A DNA stretch of 64,000 bases from the NCBI RefSeq assembly GCF_016862095.1, contig NZ_BOMH01000040.1, forward strand, positions 58,701-122,700, read 5' to 3'. The notes beneath the pieces are model-generated. The model was not told the DNA's origin. It was given only the letters and a program-made list of their open reading frames with translations, and did not search any database. Position 1 is the first letter of the stretch. Each line of letters starts with the position of its first letter. This stretch comes from Actinoplanes cyaneus. Lineage in GTDB: Bacteria > Actinomycetota > Actinomycetes > Mycobacteriales > Micromonosporaceae. The position numbers were made by a program, and so were the translations under genes. Below, piece after piece: positions 54,835 through 63,499 of this stretch.

Positions 54835-54869
54835 AGAGGCGCCTCCGGTGGATCACCGGGGGCGCCTCT
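54835..54869 (+). terminator. Intrinsic terminator after the second LAxTG gene
   Basis: A 15-base arm AGAGGCGCCTCCGGT (54835-54849) pairs with 54855-54869 with one G-T wobble, loop GGATC, followed by TTCGTG. It also faces the convergent DUF952 gene. Confidence 0.8.
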
Positions 54870-54902
54870 TCGTGTCAGGGGCTCATACAGGCCGGCGACG
54901 CG

Positions 54903-55235
54903 TCACGTCAGGGGCGGGAACGAGCCGTCCGGCAGCGGCTGGTACTCGTGGACGGCGATCACGGCGGAGACGGGCAGCGGCCCGTACACATGCGGGAATT
55001 GACGTCCTGAAGGGTCGGGCGGGCTGCCGTCCTCCCAGACGACCGGCACGTCGACCTTGCCGGGGTCGATCTCCAGGAGCACCAGGTCCGTCCGGCCGCG
55101 GTAGAACAGCGTGGCCGGGACGTGCACCCACTCGGGGTCGGAGCAGTGGATGAAGCCCTCGGACTCCAGGGTGTCACCGGCATAGCTGTCCGCAACGGAC
55201 TCCCACGTGGACCGTGGGCAGAGGTGGAAGATCAT
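54903..55235 (-). CDS. DUF952 domain protein
   Basis: A 110-residue cytoplasmic protein. DUF952 signature: MIFHLCPRSTWESVADSYAG, SEGFIHCSDPEWVHVPATLF, and FPHVYGPLPVSAVIAVHEYQ. The fold resembles ADP-ribosyltransferase-type barrels; no activity can be assigned. Its ATG overlaps the recG stop by 4 bases (ATGA), so it is co-translated with recG. Confidence 0.92.
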   Translation of the reverse strand: MIFHLCPRSTWESVADSYAGDTLESEGFIHCSDPEWVHVPATLFYRGRTDLVLLEIDPGKVDVPVVWEDGSPPDPSGRQFPHVYGPLPVSAVIAVHEYQPLPDGSFPPLT

Positions 55236-57442
55236 CCCTTCTCCAGGTACTCGGCGCGGTCCTCGTCGACCAGCGCGGCGACCGACGCGGCCAGCGCCGG
55301 ATGGTCGGTCAGATCGGGGTCGTCGCCGACGAGCGAGGCCGCCTCGACCCGGGCTTCCTTGATCAGCTTCTCGTCCCGGAGCAGGGACAGCAGCCGCAGG
55401 TGGGAGTGCTTGCCGGACTGGGACGCGCCGAGCACGTCACCCTCACGGCGCTGCTCCAGGTCGATCTCGGAGAGCTTGAAACCGTCAGTCGTGGAGGCGA
55501 CCGCGTCGAGCCGCTCGCGGGCGGCCGACCCTTCGACGGCCTCGGTGTGCAGCAGGCAGACGCCGGGCGCGGAGCCCCGCCCGACCCGGCCGCGCAGCTG
55601 GTGCAGCTGGGAGACGCCGAACCTGTCGGCATCCATGATGATCATGACGGTGGAATTCGGCACGTCGACGCCGACCTCGATCACCGTGGTCGCGACCAGC
55701 ACGTCCACCTCGCCGGCCGCGAAGGCGCGCATCACCGCGTCCTTCTCCTCGGGCGGCATCTTGCCGTGCAGCATCTCGACCCGCAGACCCTTGAGGTAGT
55801 GATCGCGCAGCGCGGGCAGCACCTCGGTCACGGCCAGCGGCGGGCGCCGGGCGGGCTCGTCGTCCGACGGAGGTTTCTCCTCGTCCTCGGGGCCCTCGCC
55901 GATGCGGGGACACACCACGTACGCCTGGTGGCCCGCCGCCACCTCCTCCTTCACCCGTTTCCAGGCGCGGTCGAGGTACGCCGGTTTCTCCAGCGCCGGG
56001 ATCACGTGCGACGCGATCGGCGAGCGGCCGCGCGGCAGTTGCGAGAGCACCGACGTCTCCAGGTCGCCGTAGACGGTCATCGCGACCGTGCGCGGGATCG
56101 GGGTCGCGGTCATCACCAGCACGTGCGGTGGACGGGCCGCCTTGGCGCGCAGCGCGTCACGCTGCTCCACCCCGAACCGGTGCTGCTCGTCGACGACGAC
56201 CAGGCCGAGATCGGAGAAGTCGACCCCCTCGTACAGCAAAGCGTGTGTCCCCACGACGATGCCGGCGGTCCCGTCGGCGACCTTGGCCAGCGCCGCACGC
56301 CGGGCCGCCGCGCCCAGCGAGCCGGTGACCAGGCTCAGCTGGGTCCCCTCCGGGTCGCCGTCGAGCTCACCGGCCCGGCCGAGGGCGCCGAGCTGCGCGC
56401 TGATCCCGCGGAAGTGCTGGGTGGCGAGCACCTCGGTCGGGGCGAGCAGCGCGGCCTGGCCGCCGGCGTCCACCACCTGCAGCATGGCACGGACCGAGAC
56501 CAGCGTCTTGCCGGAGCCGACCTCGCCCTGCAGCAGCCGGTGCATCGGGTGGGCGCGGCCCAGATCGGCGGCGATCTCCTCGCCGACCGACGCCTGGCCC
56601 TCGGTCAACTCGTACGGCAGGGCCGCGTCGAACTTGTCCAGGAGCCCACCCGCGACGCGGGGGCGGGCGGTGCCCGGCGCGGCCGCGGCCCGGGCGCGGC
56701 GCTGCGCCAGGGTCAGCTGGACGGCGAACGCCTCGTCCCACTTCAGCCGGTGCTTCGCCGAGTAGAGCGCCGCCTCCGAGCTGGGCCGGTGGATCTCGCG
56801 GAGCGCGGTCGCGATGCCGACCAGGTTCCGTTTCGCCCGGACCTCGGCGGGCATCGGGTCGGCCGGCGGGTCGAAGACGTCCAGCAGGGTCCGCACGCAC
56901 TTGGTGATCGTCCACGTCGGCACGGCCTGCGCGGCCGGGTAGACCGGGATCAGCGCGCCGGCGAACTCCTCGATCTCCTCGGCCGCCTCGTCCTGCGTGG
57001 CGTCGGCCTTGAGCAGCTGATAGGCCGGATTGTTCAACTGGCGCTTGCCGCGGAACTCGCTGACCTTGCCGGCGAACAGCCCCCACCGGCCCCGGGTCAG
57101 CTCCCGCTCACGCCACGCCTGGTTGAAGAACGTGCAGGTCAGTGTCGCTCCGGAGCCGTCACCGATGGTCACCTCGAGCATGTTGCCCTTGCGCTGCCGG
57201 AACGGTTTCACACTGATCCCCTGCACCTGGGCCAGCACCGTGACCTGCTCGCCGACCTCCAGCTGACGCAGGTCGGTGTGCTCGCCACGCTCGTCGTAGC
57301 GCCTCGGGAAGTGGTAGATCAGGTCGCCGGCGGTGTGCAGGTCCAGATGCTCGGCCAGCGCCTTCGCCGTCTTCGCCCCGAGCACCTTGGTCAACGGGAC
57401 GTCGGTCGTGACCCTGGTCGCCGCGTTCTCGGTCGTGGTCAT
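55232..57442 (-). CDS. recG: ATP-dependent DNA helicase RecG
   Basis: A 736-residue helicase that remodels stalled replication forks and branched DNA. It has an N-terminal wedge/OB region (DLIYHFPRRYDERGEHTDLR, about 40-60; OB fold 62-150), helicase motifs I LLQGEVGSGKTLVSVRAML, II VVVDEQHRFGV, III VMTATPIPRT, and VI QLRGRVGRGSAPGVCLL. The ATG at 57442 overlaps the stop of the DAK-domain gene by 4 bases. Confidence 0.96.
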   Translation of the reverse strand: MTTTENAATRVTTDVPLTKVLGAKTAKALAEHLDLHTAGDLIYHFPRRYDERGEHTDLRQLEVGEQVTVLAQVQGISVKPFRQRKGNMLEVTIGDGSGATLTCTFFNQAWRERELTRGRWGLFAGKVSEFRGKRQLNNPAYQLLKADATQDEAAEEIEEFAGALIPVYPAAQAVPTWTITKCVRTLLDVFDPPADPMPAEVRAKRNLVGIATALREIHRPSSEAALYSAKHRLKWDEAFAVQLTLAQRRARAAAAPGTARPRVAGGLLDKFDAALPYELTEGQASVGEEIAADLGRAHPMHRLLQGEVGSGKTLVSVRAMLQVVDAGGQAALLAPTEVLATQHFRGISAQLGALGRAGELDGDPEGTQLSLVTGSLGAAARRAALAKVADGTAGIVVGTHALLYEGVDFSDLGLVVVDEQHRFGVEQRDALRAKAARPPHVLVMTATPIPRTVAMTVYGDLETSVLSQLPRGRSPIASHVIPALEKPAYLDRAWKRVKEEVAAGHQAYVVCPRIGEGPEDEEKPPSDDEPARRPPLAVTEVLPALRDHYLKGLRVEMLHGKMPPEEKDAVMRAFAAGEVDVLVATTVIEVGVDVPNSTVMIIMDADRFGVSQLHQLRGRVGRGSAPGVCLLHTEAVEGSAARERLDAVASTTDGFKLSEIDLEQRREGDVLGASQSGKHSHLRLLSLLRDEKLIKEARVEAASLVGDDPDLTDHPALAASVAALVDEDRAEYLEKG

Positions 57443-59034
57443 TCGACTCCTGCCAACAGGTGGTAGCGGGGCTGACCCCCGGCGTAGCACTGCAACTCGA
57501 TGAACGGCCAGGTGCGGTGCACGTGACCGCGCAGGTCCTCCTCCAGATCCGCCGAGGCGTCCGCGCCCAGGACCAGGGTGACCAGCTCGCCGCCACCGCC
57601 GAGCATCCGGTCGAGCAGGCGGTGGCTGACGTCGGCCAGGTCGGTGCCGATCACGTGCACCTCACCGTCGACGAGACCGAGCAGGTCGTCGGCGCGGCAC
57701 GGCCCGGCGACGGTGAGCGCGTCGCGCTGGGCGGTGCAGACCTCGCCGTAACGGCACGCCCCGGCGGCCTCGGCCATCGCGATCACGTCGTCGGCGAAGG
57801 GGCGGCTGTCGTCGCGCACCGCGAGCGCGGCCAGGGCCTGCACCGGCGACCGCGTCGGGACCACGCTGACGTGCACGCCGGCCGCCTCCGCCTCGCGGGC
57901 CGCGGAAACCGCGACGGCCTGCGTGTTCGCGTCGTTCGGCAGCAGGACCACGGCGGAGGCGCCGCACGCGCGGATCGCGGCCAGCATCTGCGCGGTGGAC
58001 GGATTCCGGTCGACGACCACGGCGCCCTCGGCCTCGAAGAGCGCGGTGAGCCCGTCCCCGGCGGCGACCACCACCGCGCCCCGCGAATCGGCGCCGGGCC
58101 GCTTCTCCTCCAGGAGGGTGACCTTTATCTTGTACGGCCGTCCGGCCTCGATGCCGGCCTCGATCGCCGGGCCGATCTCGGTGACGTGGACGTGCACGTT
58201 CCAGGTGCCGTCACCGGTGCCGACCACGACCAGCGAGTCACCGAGCCCGGCAAGGACGACCCGCAGCCTCTCGACGGCGTCGGCCTCGGCGTCCAGCAGG
58301 TACTGCACCTCGTAGCCGAAGCCCGCGCAGTCACCCGGCTCGTGCTCGTGATCGGCCGCCGCGGTGATCGGCACCGGCGGCCGGACAGCGGTGGGGGCCT
58401 CCGTCGCGCCGGTGCTCTCCTCCACGGCGGCCACCAGGGCGTCCAGCAGCACGCACAACCCGCGCCCGCCGGCATCCACCACCCCGGCCCGCGCCAGCAC
58501 CGGCAGCTGCTGCGGGGTGCGGTCGAGCGCCTCCGCCGCCGCCCGCGCCGCGGCCCGCGCCACGGTGACGAGATTGTCCGACCTGATCCGGCCGGCGCCC
58601 TCGGCCGCCGCCGCCACCACCGACAGCACGGTGCCCTCCATCGGGCGGGCCACCGCCGCATAGGCCGCGTCGGTGGCCTGCCGCAGCGCCCGGGCCAGCT
58701 CACCACCGCGCACCGCGACGGCGGTCGCGAACGAGTCGGCCATGCCCCGCAGGATCTGCGACACGATCACCCCGGAGTTGCCGCGGGCGCCGAGCAGGGC
58801 GCCGCGCGCCATCCGGCCCATCAGCCGCCCGAGCGGCGTGCGCGGCTCCTCGTGCAGGGCGGACTCGATCGCCTCCTGCGCGGCGGTGAGGGTGAGCACA
58901 AGGTTCGTCCCGGTGTCGCCGTCGGGCACCGGGTAGACGTTCAGGTCGTCGATCTCACGCTGGTGGGCCCGAAGCGCCTCCAGCCCACCGTCGCACCAGC
59001 GGTGCACGGCAGCGGCATCGAGGGTCTCCAGCAC
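57439..59034 (-). CDS. fakA: DAK2-domain protein, fatty acid kinase FakA/YloV-like
   Basis: A 531-residue protein. The N-terminal dihydroxyacetone-kinase L domain binds ATP-Mg: YPVPDGDTGTNLVLTL and LLGARGNSGVIVSQILRG. The C-terminal half (FGYEVQYLLDAEADAVERLR, VVVGTGDGTWNVHVHVTE and onward) matches the FakA middle and C domains, which act with a FakB acyl-binding partner to phosphorylate fatty acids. No fakB gene is in the window. It heads the fakA-recG-DUF952 operon, divergent from rpmB. Confidence 0.9.
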   Translation of the reverse strand: MLETLDAAAVHRWCDGGLEALRAHQREIDDLNVYPVPDGDTGTNLVLTLTAAQEAIESALHEEPRTPLGRLMGRMARGALLGARGNSGVIVSQILRGMADSFATAVAVRGGELARALRQATDAAYAAVARPMEGTVLSVVAAAAEGAGRIRSDNLVTVARAAARAAAEALDRTPQQLPVLARAGVVDAGGRGLCVLLDALVAAVEESTGATEAPTAVRPPVPITAAADHEHEPGDCAGFGYEVQYLLDAEADAVERLRVVLAGLGDSLVVVGTGDGTWNVHVHVTEIGPAIEAGIEAGRPYKIKVTLLEEKRPGADSRGAVVVAAGDGLTALFEAEGAVVVDRNPSTAQMLAAIRACGASAVVLLPNDANTQAVAVSAAREAEAAGVHVSVVPTRSPVQALAALAVRDDSRPFADDVIAMAEAAGACRYGEVCTAQRDALTVAGPCRADDLLGLVDGEVHVIGTDLADVSHRLLDRMLGGGGELVTLVLGADASADLEEDLRGHVHRTWPFIELQCYAGGQPRYHLLAGVE

Positions 59035-59148
59035 GCGAAAATCGTACTAACCACCCCTGACAATCGCTGGGTACGCACCCTGACCGGGGGCGATTGGCTG
59101 TTCTCCCGTCGAGTCGGGTAAGCTCGCCGGGTTGCCTGGCGAGTCTTG

Positions 59149-59187
59149 CTCCTGGGCCTTTTCAGATCTTCGAATCAAACCCAGGAG
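59149..59187 (+). promoter_or_regulatory. Leader hairpin sequestering the rpmB ribosome-binding site
   Basis: CTCCTGGG (59149-59156) is perfectly complementary to CCCAGGAG (59180-59187), which contains the AGGAG Shine-Dalgarno of rpmB. The 23-base loop is A/T-rich. Folding would hide the ribosome site. A TAAGCT at about 59129-59134 is a likely -10 (TTGGCT 19 bases earlier is a weak -35), placing the hairpin in the mRNA leader. Confidence 0.55.
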
Positions 59188-59193
59188 TATCCC

Positions 59194-59385
59194 GTGGCTA
59201 GCGTGTGCGACGTCTGTGGCAAGGGACCGGGCTTCGGCCACAACGTGTCCTTCTCGCACCGGCGGACCAACCGCCGCTGGAACCCGAACATCCAGTCGGT
59301 GCGGACCCCTGCCGGTGGCGGGACGACCAAGAAGCTCAACGTCTGCACCTCGTGCATCAAGGCCGGCAAGGTCGCCCGCGCCTGA
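59194..59385 (+). CDS. rpmB: Ribosomal protein bL28
   Basis: A 63-residue protein: VASVCDVCGKGPGFGHNVSF, RRTNRRWNPNIQSVR and a C-terminal CTSCIKAGKVARA. The four Cys (CxxC...CxxC) make it the zinc-binding C+ form, here found together with a C+ bL32. GTG start with AGGAG 6 bases upstream. Divergent from fakA, a common arrangement in actinomycetes. Confidence 0.97.
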   Translation: MASVCDVCGKGPGFGHNVSFSHRRTNRRWNPNIQSVRTPAGGGTTKKLNVCTSCIKAGKVARA

Positions 59386-59402
59386 GGTTCAGCTTTCCAG
59401 GA

Positions 59403-59427
59403 GCCGCCGGGTCATCGACCCGGCGGC
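59403..59427 (+). terminator. Hairpin terminator after rpmB
   Basis: An 11-bp perfect stem GCCGCCGGGTC (59403-59413) with 59417-59427, loop ATC, followed by CTCTTGC. It sits between rpmB and the convergent acetyltransferase gene. Confidence 0.75.
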
Positions 59428-59433
59428 CTCTTG

Positions 59434-59901
59434 CTATGGAATCTTCTTGGCGTACGAGAGCACGCCCTCGTGCCCCTTGTAGTAGCCGAAGTCCTCGATC
59501 CGCTCATATCCCGCCGACTCGTAGAGCGCGATCGCCTCGGGCTGCTTGTCCCCGGTCTCCAGGATGACCCGCTCGCAGCCGGCCGCCCGGGCCGACTCCT
59601 CGATCGCGGTCAGCATCCGCCGCGCCAGGCCCTGCCCGCGCGCCTCCGGCCGGGTGAACATCCGCTTGAGCTCCGCGTCGGTGCCGTGCCGCCGCCAGCC
59701 GGCGCTGGCCAGCAGCCGGCCGTCGTCCTCCCGCACGGCCACCAGGAACTCGCCGTCCGGCAGGACGAAGTGGGCCGCCGCGACCGGAGTGTCGTCGCCG
59801 CTGCCGCCATACCGCTCGGAGAGGTCGCGCATGTTCTCCGCGACCAGCTCCACCACCTCCGGCTCGTCGAACCGAGCCGCCCTGATCTTGATCTGTGCCA
59901 C
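59434..59901 (-). CDS. GNAT family N-acetyltransferase
   Basis: A 155-residue acetyltransferase: motif A acetyl-CoA loop RMFTRPEARGQGLARRML (RGQGLA), preceded by FLVAVREDDGRLLASAGWR, and motif B CERVILETGDKQPEAIALYE with YESAGYERIEDFGYY. Substrate unknown. The start was set at GTG 59901 (VAQIKIRAARFDEPEVV), where the GNAT fold begins; the longer frame overlaps thiL and is Arg-rich. It lies 19 bases after thiL and is probably co-transcribed. Confidence 0.9.
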   Translation of the reverse strand: MAQIKIRAARFDEPEVVELVAENMRDLSERYGGSGDDTPVAAAHFVLPDGEFLVAVREDDGRLLASAGWRRHGTDAELKRMFTRPEARGQGLARRMLTAIEESARAAGCERVILETGDKQPEAIALYESAGYERIEDFGYYKGHEGVLSYAKKIP

Positions 59902-59920
59902 GCCGCCAGCGTAATCAGCG

Positions 59921-60865
59921 TCAGCGGAAGTGGTCCCACCCCAGTGGGCCGGACCACGGCTTGCGGTCGACGGTGACGCCCGGCCGGTCGTGCACCGACC
60001 CGATCTCCACCCAGCCCTGCGGCAGCTTCGTCCCCGCCGGGAACGTCGCGGCGAGCGGGTGATCGTCGCCACCCGCGAGCACCCACCGGTACGGGTCCAC
60101 CCCGAGCGCCTTCGCCGCGTCCCGCATCTGGTCGGGCACGTCGAACGCCTCCGACCGGATGTCGATGCCGACCGTGCTCGCCGACGCCAGGTGCCCCACG
60201 TCCTGCAGCAGCCCGTCCGACACGTCGATCATCGCGGTCGCGCCGAGCCGGGCCGCCTCCGGGCCGGCCGCATAGCGAACTTCGGGGCGCCGGTACGCCT
60301 CCACGAGCATCTTCGGCGTCCGGAAGCCCCGGGAAAGCACCGTGTAGCCGGCCGCCGCATATCCCACCCGCCCGCACAGCGCCAGGAGGTCGCCGGGCCG
60401 GGCGCCGTCACGCCGTACCGGATCAAGGCCGTTGAGATCTCCCAGAGCCGTCACAGCGACCGTGAGCGTCGGGCTGGACGACGTGTCCCCGCCGACCACG
60501 CTCGCCCCGCAGAGCGCCGCCTCGGCGGTCAGCCCGTCGGCCAGGCCCTCGGCCCAGGAGGCGTCCAGATCGCCGGGCACGCAGAGCGCGACCAGCAGCG
60601 CGGTCGGGGTGGCGCCCATCGCGGCGATGTCGGCCAGGTTCGCGGCTGCGGCCCGGTGGCCCACGTCGGCCGGGCCGCACCAGTCGCGGCGGAAATGGCG
60701 GCCCTCGACCAGCACGTCGGTGGACGCCACCACCCGGCCGTCGGCGGCGCGCACCACGGCGGCGTCGTCGCCGGGTCCGAGCAGGGTGGCCGAACCGTCA
60801 CCGAGACGTGACAGAATGCTGCCTATCAGTCCGAATTCACCGGACTCTGCGATGCTCACGTGCAC
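59921..60865 (-). CDS. thiL: Thiamine-monophosphate kinase
   Basis: A 314-residue enzyme that makes thiamine diphosphate from thiamine monophosphate. AIRS/PurM fold with LLGPGDDAAVV, STDVLVEGRHFRRDW (metal/ATP-binding Asp), AANLADIAAMGA, VVGGDTSSSP and IDVSDGLLQDVGHLA. The GTG at 60865 has AGGG upstream; a second GTG two codons on is possible. Divergent from the Lrp-like gene. Confidence 0.95.
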   Translation of the reverse strand: MHVSIAESGEFGLIGSILSRLGDGSATLLGPGDDAAVVRAADGRVVASTDVLVEGRHFRRDWCGPADVGHRAAAANLADIAAMGATPTALLVALCVPGDLDASWAEGLADGLTAEAALCGASVVGGDTSSSPTLTVAVTALGDLNGLDPVRRDGARPGDLLALCGRVGYAAAGYTVLSRGFRTPKMLVEAYRRPEVRYAAGPEAARLGATAMIDVSDGLLQDVGHLASASTVGIDIRSEAFDVPDQMRDAAKALGVDPYRWVLAGGDDHPLAATFPAGTKLPQGWVEIGSVHDRPGVTVDRKPWSGPLGWDHFR

Positions 60866-60956
60866 GCCCTTCGATGGTGGCGTCCCGCTTCCGGGTCGCT
60901 TCGTACGGTAGTTTCACTTTCCAGGGATCACCGACGGTGACGGATAGGAGTCGATC

Positions 60957-61190
60957 GTGGTCCAGGCATACATCCTCATTCAGACGGAGGTCGGCAAGGC
61001 CCGTGACGTGGCCGCAGCGATCGAGAAAATACCGGGGGTCGTCCGCGTCGACGCGGTCACCGGCCCCTATGACGTCGTGGTGCTCACCGAGGCACACACG
61101 GTCGACGAGTTGGGCAGTCTGATTGTGAGCAAGGTCCAGTACGTGCCGGGCATCACCCGGACCCTCACCTGCTCCGTGGTAAACCTCTGA
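60957..61190 (+). CDS. Stand-alone Lrp/AsnC ligand-binding (RAM) domain protein
   Basis: A 77-residue protein consisting only of the RAM domain (MVQAYILIQTEVGKARDVAA; VDAVTGPYDVVVLTEAHTVD), without the DNA-binding helix-turn-helix of Lrp regulators. Such small proteins form beta-barrel-like oligomers and may bind amino acids or modulate partners. GTG start with TAGGAG upstream. It is 2 bases before the DUF3515 gene. Confidence 0.92.
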   Translation: MVQAYILIQTEVGKARDVAAAIEKIPGVVRVDAVTGPYDVVVLTEAHTVDELGSLIVSKVQYVPGITRTLTCSVVNL

Positions 61191-61192
61191 GC

Positions 61193-61855
61193 ATGGTCGA
61201 CGTCGACGCCCCGCAGGACACCCCCGCCTCCGGGGAGAAGAAGCCGGACAACATCACCCGGATCGCCGCCGTCTGGGCGACCGTGGTGGCCGTGCCGATC
61301 GTCCTGGTCGTGGGTCTCGTCGCCTTCACCCAGATCACCAAGGCGACGGCGCCGGATGCGGCACCGGCGCCCACCGCGAGCGGCCCGATCGCCGTGCCCA
61401 GCACGGCGGTCGAGCTCGCCGCGCCCGAGCTCTCCGCCCGGGCCGCGCAGGTGTGCCTGGCGGTCACCTCACAGCTGCCCCCACAGGTGCGGAACCTGCC
61501 GGCCCGCAAGGTCAGCGCCGGCCCGGAGCAGAACGCGGCGTACGGGGAGCCGCCGCTCACCGTCTCCTGCGGCGTCGCCCAGCCCACGATGTGCGAGAAG
61601 GTCGACGACACGTCCGGCACGTGCGTGCCGCTGGTCGCCGACCTCCTGCTGATGAACCGGGTCTGCTGGTACTACCAGGACAAGGCCGACCGGACCACGT
61701 TCACCACCATGGACCGTGAGGTTCCGGTGCAGGTGGAGGTGCCGTCCTCGTTCACCAACCGCGCCCAGTGGGCGAACGAGTTCTCCGACATCGTGGTGCA
61801 GACCGACAAGTCGATCACCGACGGCGTGCCCAGCGGGTGCAACCCGGGTCAGTGA
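61193..61855 (+). CDS. DUF3515 membrane protein
   Basis: A 220-residue actinomycete-specific protein with one N-terminal membrane helix (about 23-45, VWATVVAVPIVLVVGLVAF), a Pro/Ala linker and an extracytoplasmic domain with conserved Cys (VCLAV, VSCGVAQPTMCEKVDD, CVPL, NRVCWYYQDK). The ddl/thiL neighbourhood is conserved in actinomycetes. Function unknown. Its stop overlaps the convergent ddl by 7 bases. Confidence 0.9.
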   Translation: MVDVDAPQDTPASGEKKPDNITRIAAVWATVVAVPIVLVVGLVAFTQITKATAPDAAPAPTASGPIAVPSTAVELAAPELSARAAQVCLAVTSQLPPQVRNLPARKVSAGPEQNAAYGEPPLTVSCGVAQPTMCEKVDDTSGTCVPLVADLLLMNRVCWYYQDKADRTTFTTMDREVPVQVEVPSSFTNRAQWANEFSDIVVQTDKSITDGVPSGCNPGQ

Positions 61856-62943
61856 AGCCCGGTCCCCCGCCGCAGCGCGGTGCGGATCAGCCGGTCCACG
61901 ACCTTCGGGTATTCCAGGCCGGTCGCGGCCCACATCTGCGGGAACATCGACGTCGGCGTCATGCCCGGCATCGTGTTGATCTCGTTGAGGAAGATCTCGC
62001 CGTCAGCGGTCACGAAGAAGTCGACCCGGGCCAGGCCCGCGCAGTCGAGCGCCGTGAAGGTCCGCCGCGCGTACTCCTGGACCTGCTTGGTGATCTCGTC
62101 GCCGAGCTCCGCCGGGATCGTGTAACGGCTGCCCACCAGATACTTGGTCTCGAAGTCGTACCAGTCGGCGTCGTCCACGTGGATCTCGGCGAGCAGCGAC
62201 GCCTCCGGAACACCGCCGGCCTCGCTCTCCAGCACCCCGCACTCGACCTCACGGCCGACGATCGCGGCCTCGACCAGCACCTTCGGGTCGATCTGACGGG
62301 CCTTCGCGATCGCCGCGTCCAGGTCCGCCCAGTCGGTCACCTTGGTGATACCGGTCGACGAGCCGGCCCGCGACGGCTTCACGAAGACCGGCAGGCCGAG
62401 CCGCTCCTTGTCCGCCTCGGCGAGCGAGACACCGGCGCGCAGCACCACGTACGGCCCCACCGGGATGCCCTCGGCGATCGCGAGCTTCTTGGTGAACTCC
62501 TTGTCCATGGCCGCGGCCGAGGCGAAGACGTTCGCGCCGACATACGGGATCCCGGCCATCTCCAGCATCCCCTGGATCGTGCCGTCCTCCCCGTACGCCC
62601 CGTGGAGCACCGGGAAGACGACGTCCACCCCGGCGAGCTCGGACATGCCCTCGGCCGGGTCGCGCACGATCAGCTCGGTCGACGTCGGGTCGGCCGCCAG
62701 CACGACCGCGTTGCCCGACGCGGCGGTGATCTCCGGCAGCTTCTCGTCCGCGATGGCGAGCTGCGACGGGTCGTTCCCGGCGAGGACCCAGCGACCCTCA
62801 CGGGTGATTCCGACCGGGACCGCCTCGTACTGATCCGGGTCCAGTGCGCCCAGGATGGCCCCCGCGCTCACGCAGGAAATGGCGTGCTCAGTGCTGCGCC
62901 CGCCGAACACGATCGCGACACGGGTCTTCCGGGGGGTTGTCAC
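61849..62943 (-). CDS. ddl: D-alanine--D-alanine ligase
   Basis: A 364-residue ATP-grasp ligase for the peptidoglycan D-Ala-D-Ala terminus. Visible: VFGGRSTEHAISCVSAGAIL, HGAYGEDGTIQGMLEMAGIP, MDKEFTKKLA, VKPSRAGSSTGITKV, GREVECGVLE, and the metal/active-site EINTMPGMTPTSMFP. The sequence looks like an ordinary Ddl rather than a VanA-type D-Ala-D-Lac ligase. GTG start. Confidence 0.96.
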   Translation of the reverse strand: MTTPRKTRVAIVFGGRSTEHAISCVSAGAILGALDPDQYEAVPVGITREGRWVLAGNDPSQLAIADEKLPEITAASGNAVVLAADPTSTELIVRDPAEGMSELAGVDVVFPVLHGAYGEDGTIQGMLEMAGIPYVGANVFASAAAMDKEFTKKLAIAEGIPVGPYVVLRAGVSLAEADKERLGLPVFVKPSRAGSSTGITKVTDWADLDAAIAKARQIDPKVLVEAAIVGREVECGVLESEAGGVPEASLLAEIHVDDADWYDFETKYLVGSRYTIPAELGDEITKQVQEYARRTFTALDCAGLARVDFFVTADGEIFLNEINTMPGMTPTSMFPQMWAATGLEYPKVVDRLIRTALRRGTGLH

Positions 62944-63052
62944 TCTTCTCTGCGCCTCTCGCTAGCGGGCATGCCGGGGGTGACCCTACTCTGCGTAAGC
63001 CAGATTCACCGACAGCGGCAGCCGCCTCCGTGGCAGGGGAGACGAACAGTTC

Positions 63053-63499
63053 ATGGGATCAGCACTCCACGTGATCGCGGGGCCGGGGCCAGGGCAATTG
63101 GCCACCATGGCACACCCCCGCGAGCAGCCGTGGTCGCCCGCCGAGATGGCAGCGCTCGCCCGGGCCGGCGTGCACATCCTGGTGTGCAACGCGAGACACC
63201 GACCGGCCGCCGCCGACAGCGCCGGGATCGAACTGGTCGACTACCCCGACCCGGACGACAAGTCCCCGCGCAAGGAAGCCACCGCGATGGTCGCGCTGGC
63301 CACCCGGCTGGCGCAAGAAGTCCGTTCCGGGCGTTTCGTGGTCACCCAGTCCAGCGCCGAGCTCGGCCGGACGACGCTGCTGGCCACCATGACGCTGGCC
63401 CTGCTCGGCATCCGGCCGGGCGAGGCGTTGCGCCGGATCGGCGCGGCCCCCAGCCAGCCGATCCCCCAGGACTGGCTGCACGACTTCGTCTCCCGCTGA
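63053..63499 (+). CDS. Protein-phosphatase-fold protein with Cys-to-Ser active site (pseudophosphatase candidate)
   Basis: A 148-residue cytoplasmic protein with the layout of small dual-specificity phosphatases: a strand GVHILVCNAR, an acidic loop YPDPDDKSP (WPD-loop position, Asp66/68/69), a helix with KEATAMVALATRLAQEV, then FVVTQSSAELGRTTLLATMT. Aligned to the HC-x5-R-S/T loop, the His-Cys becomes Gln99-Ser100, x5 is SAELG, and Arg106-Thr107 are kept. It would bind but not cleave phosphoesters unless another chemistry is used. The assignment is inference from motif spacing. Divergent from ddl. Confidence 0.65.
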   Translation: MGSALHVIAGPGPGQLATMAHPREQPWSPAEMAALARAGVHILVCNARHRPAAADSAGIELVDYPDPDDKSPRKEATAMVALATRLAQEVRSGRFVVTQSSAELGRTTLLATMTLALLGIRPGEALRRIGAAPSQPIPQDWLHDFVSR

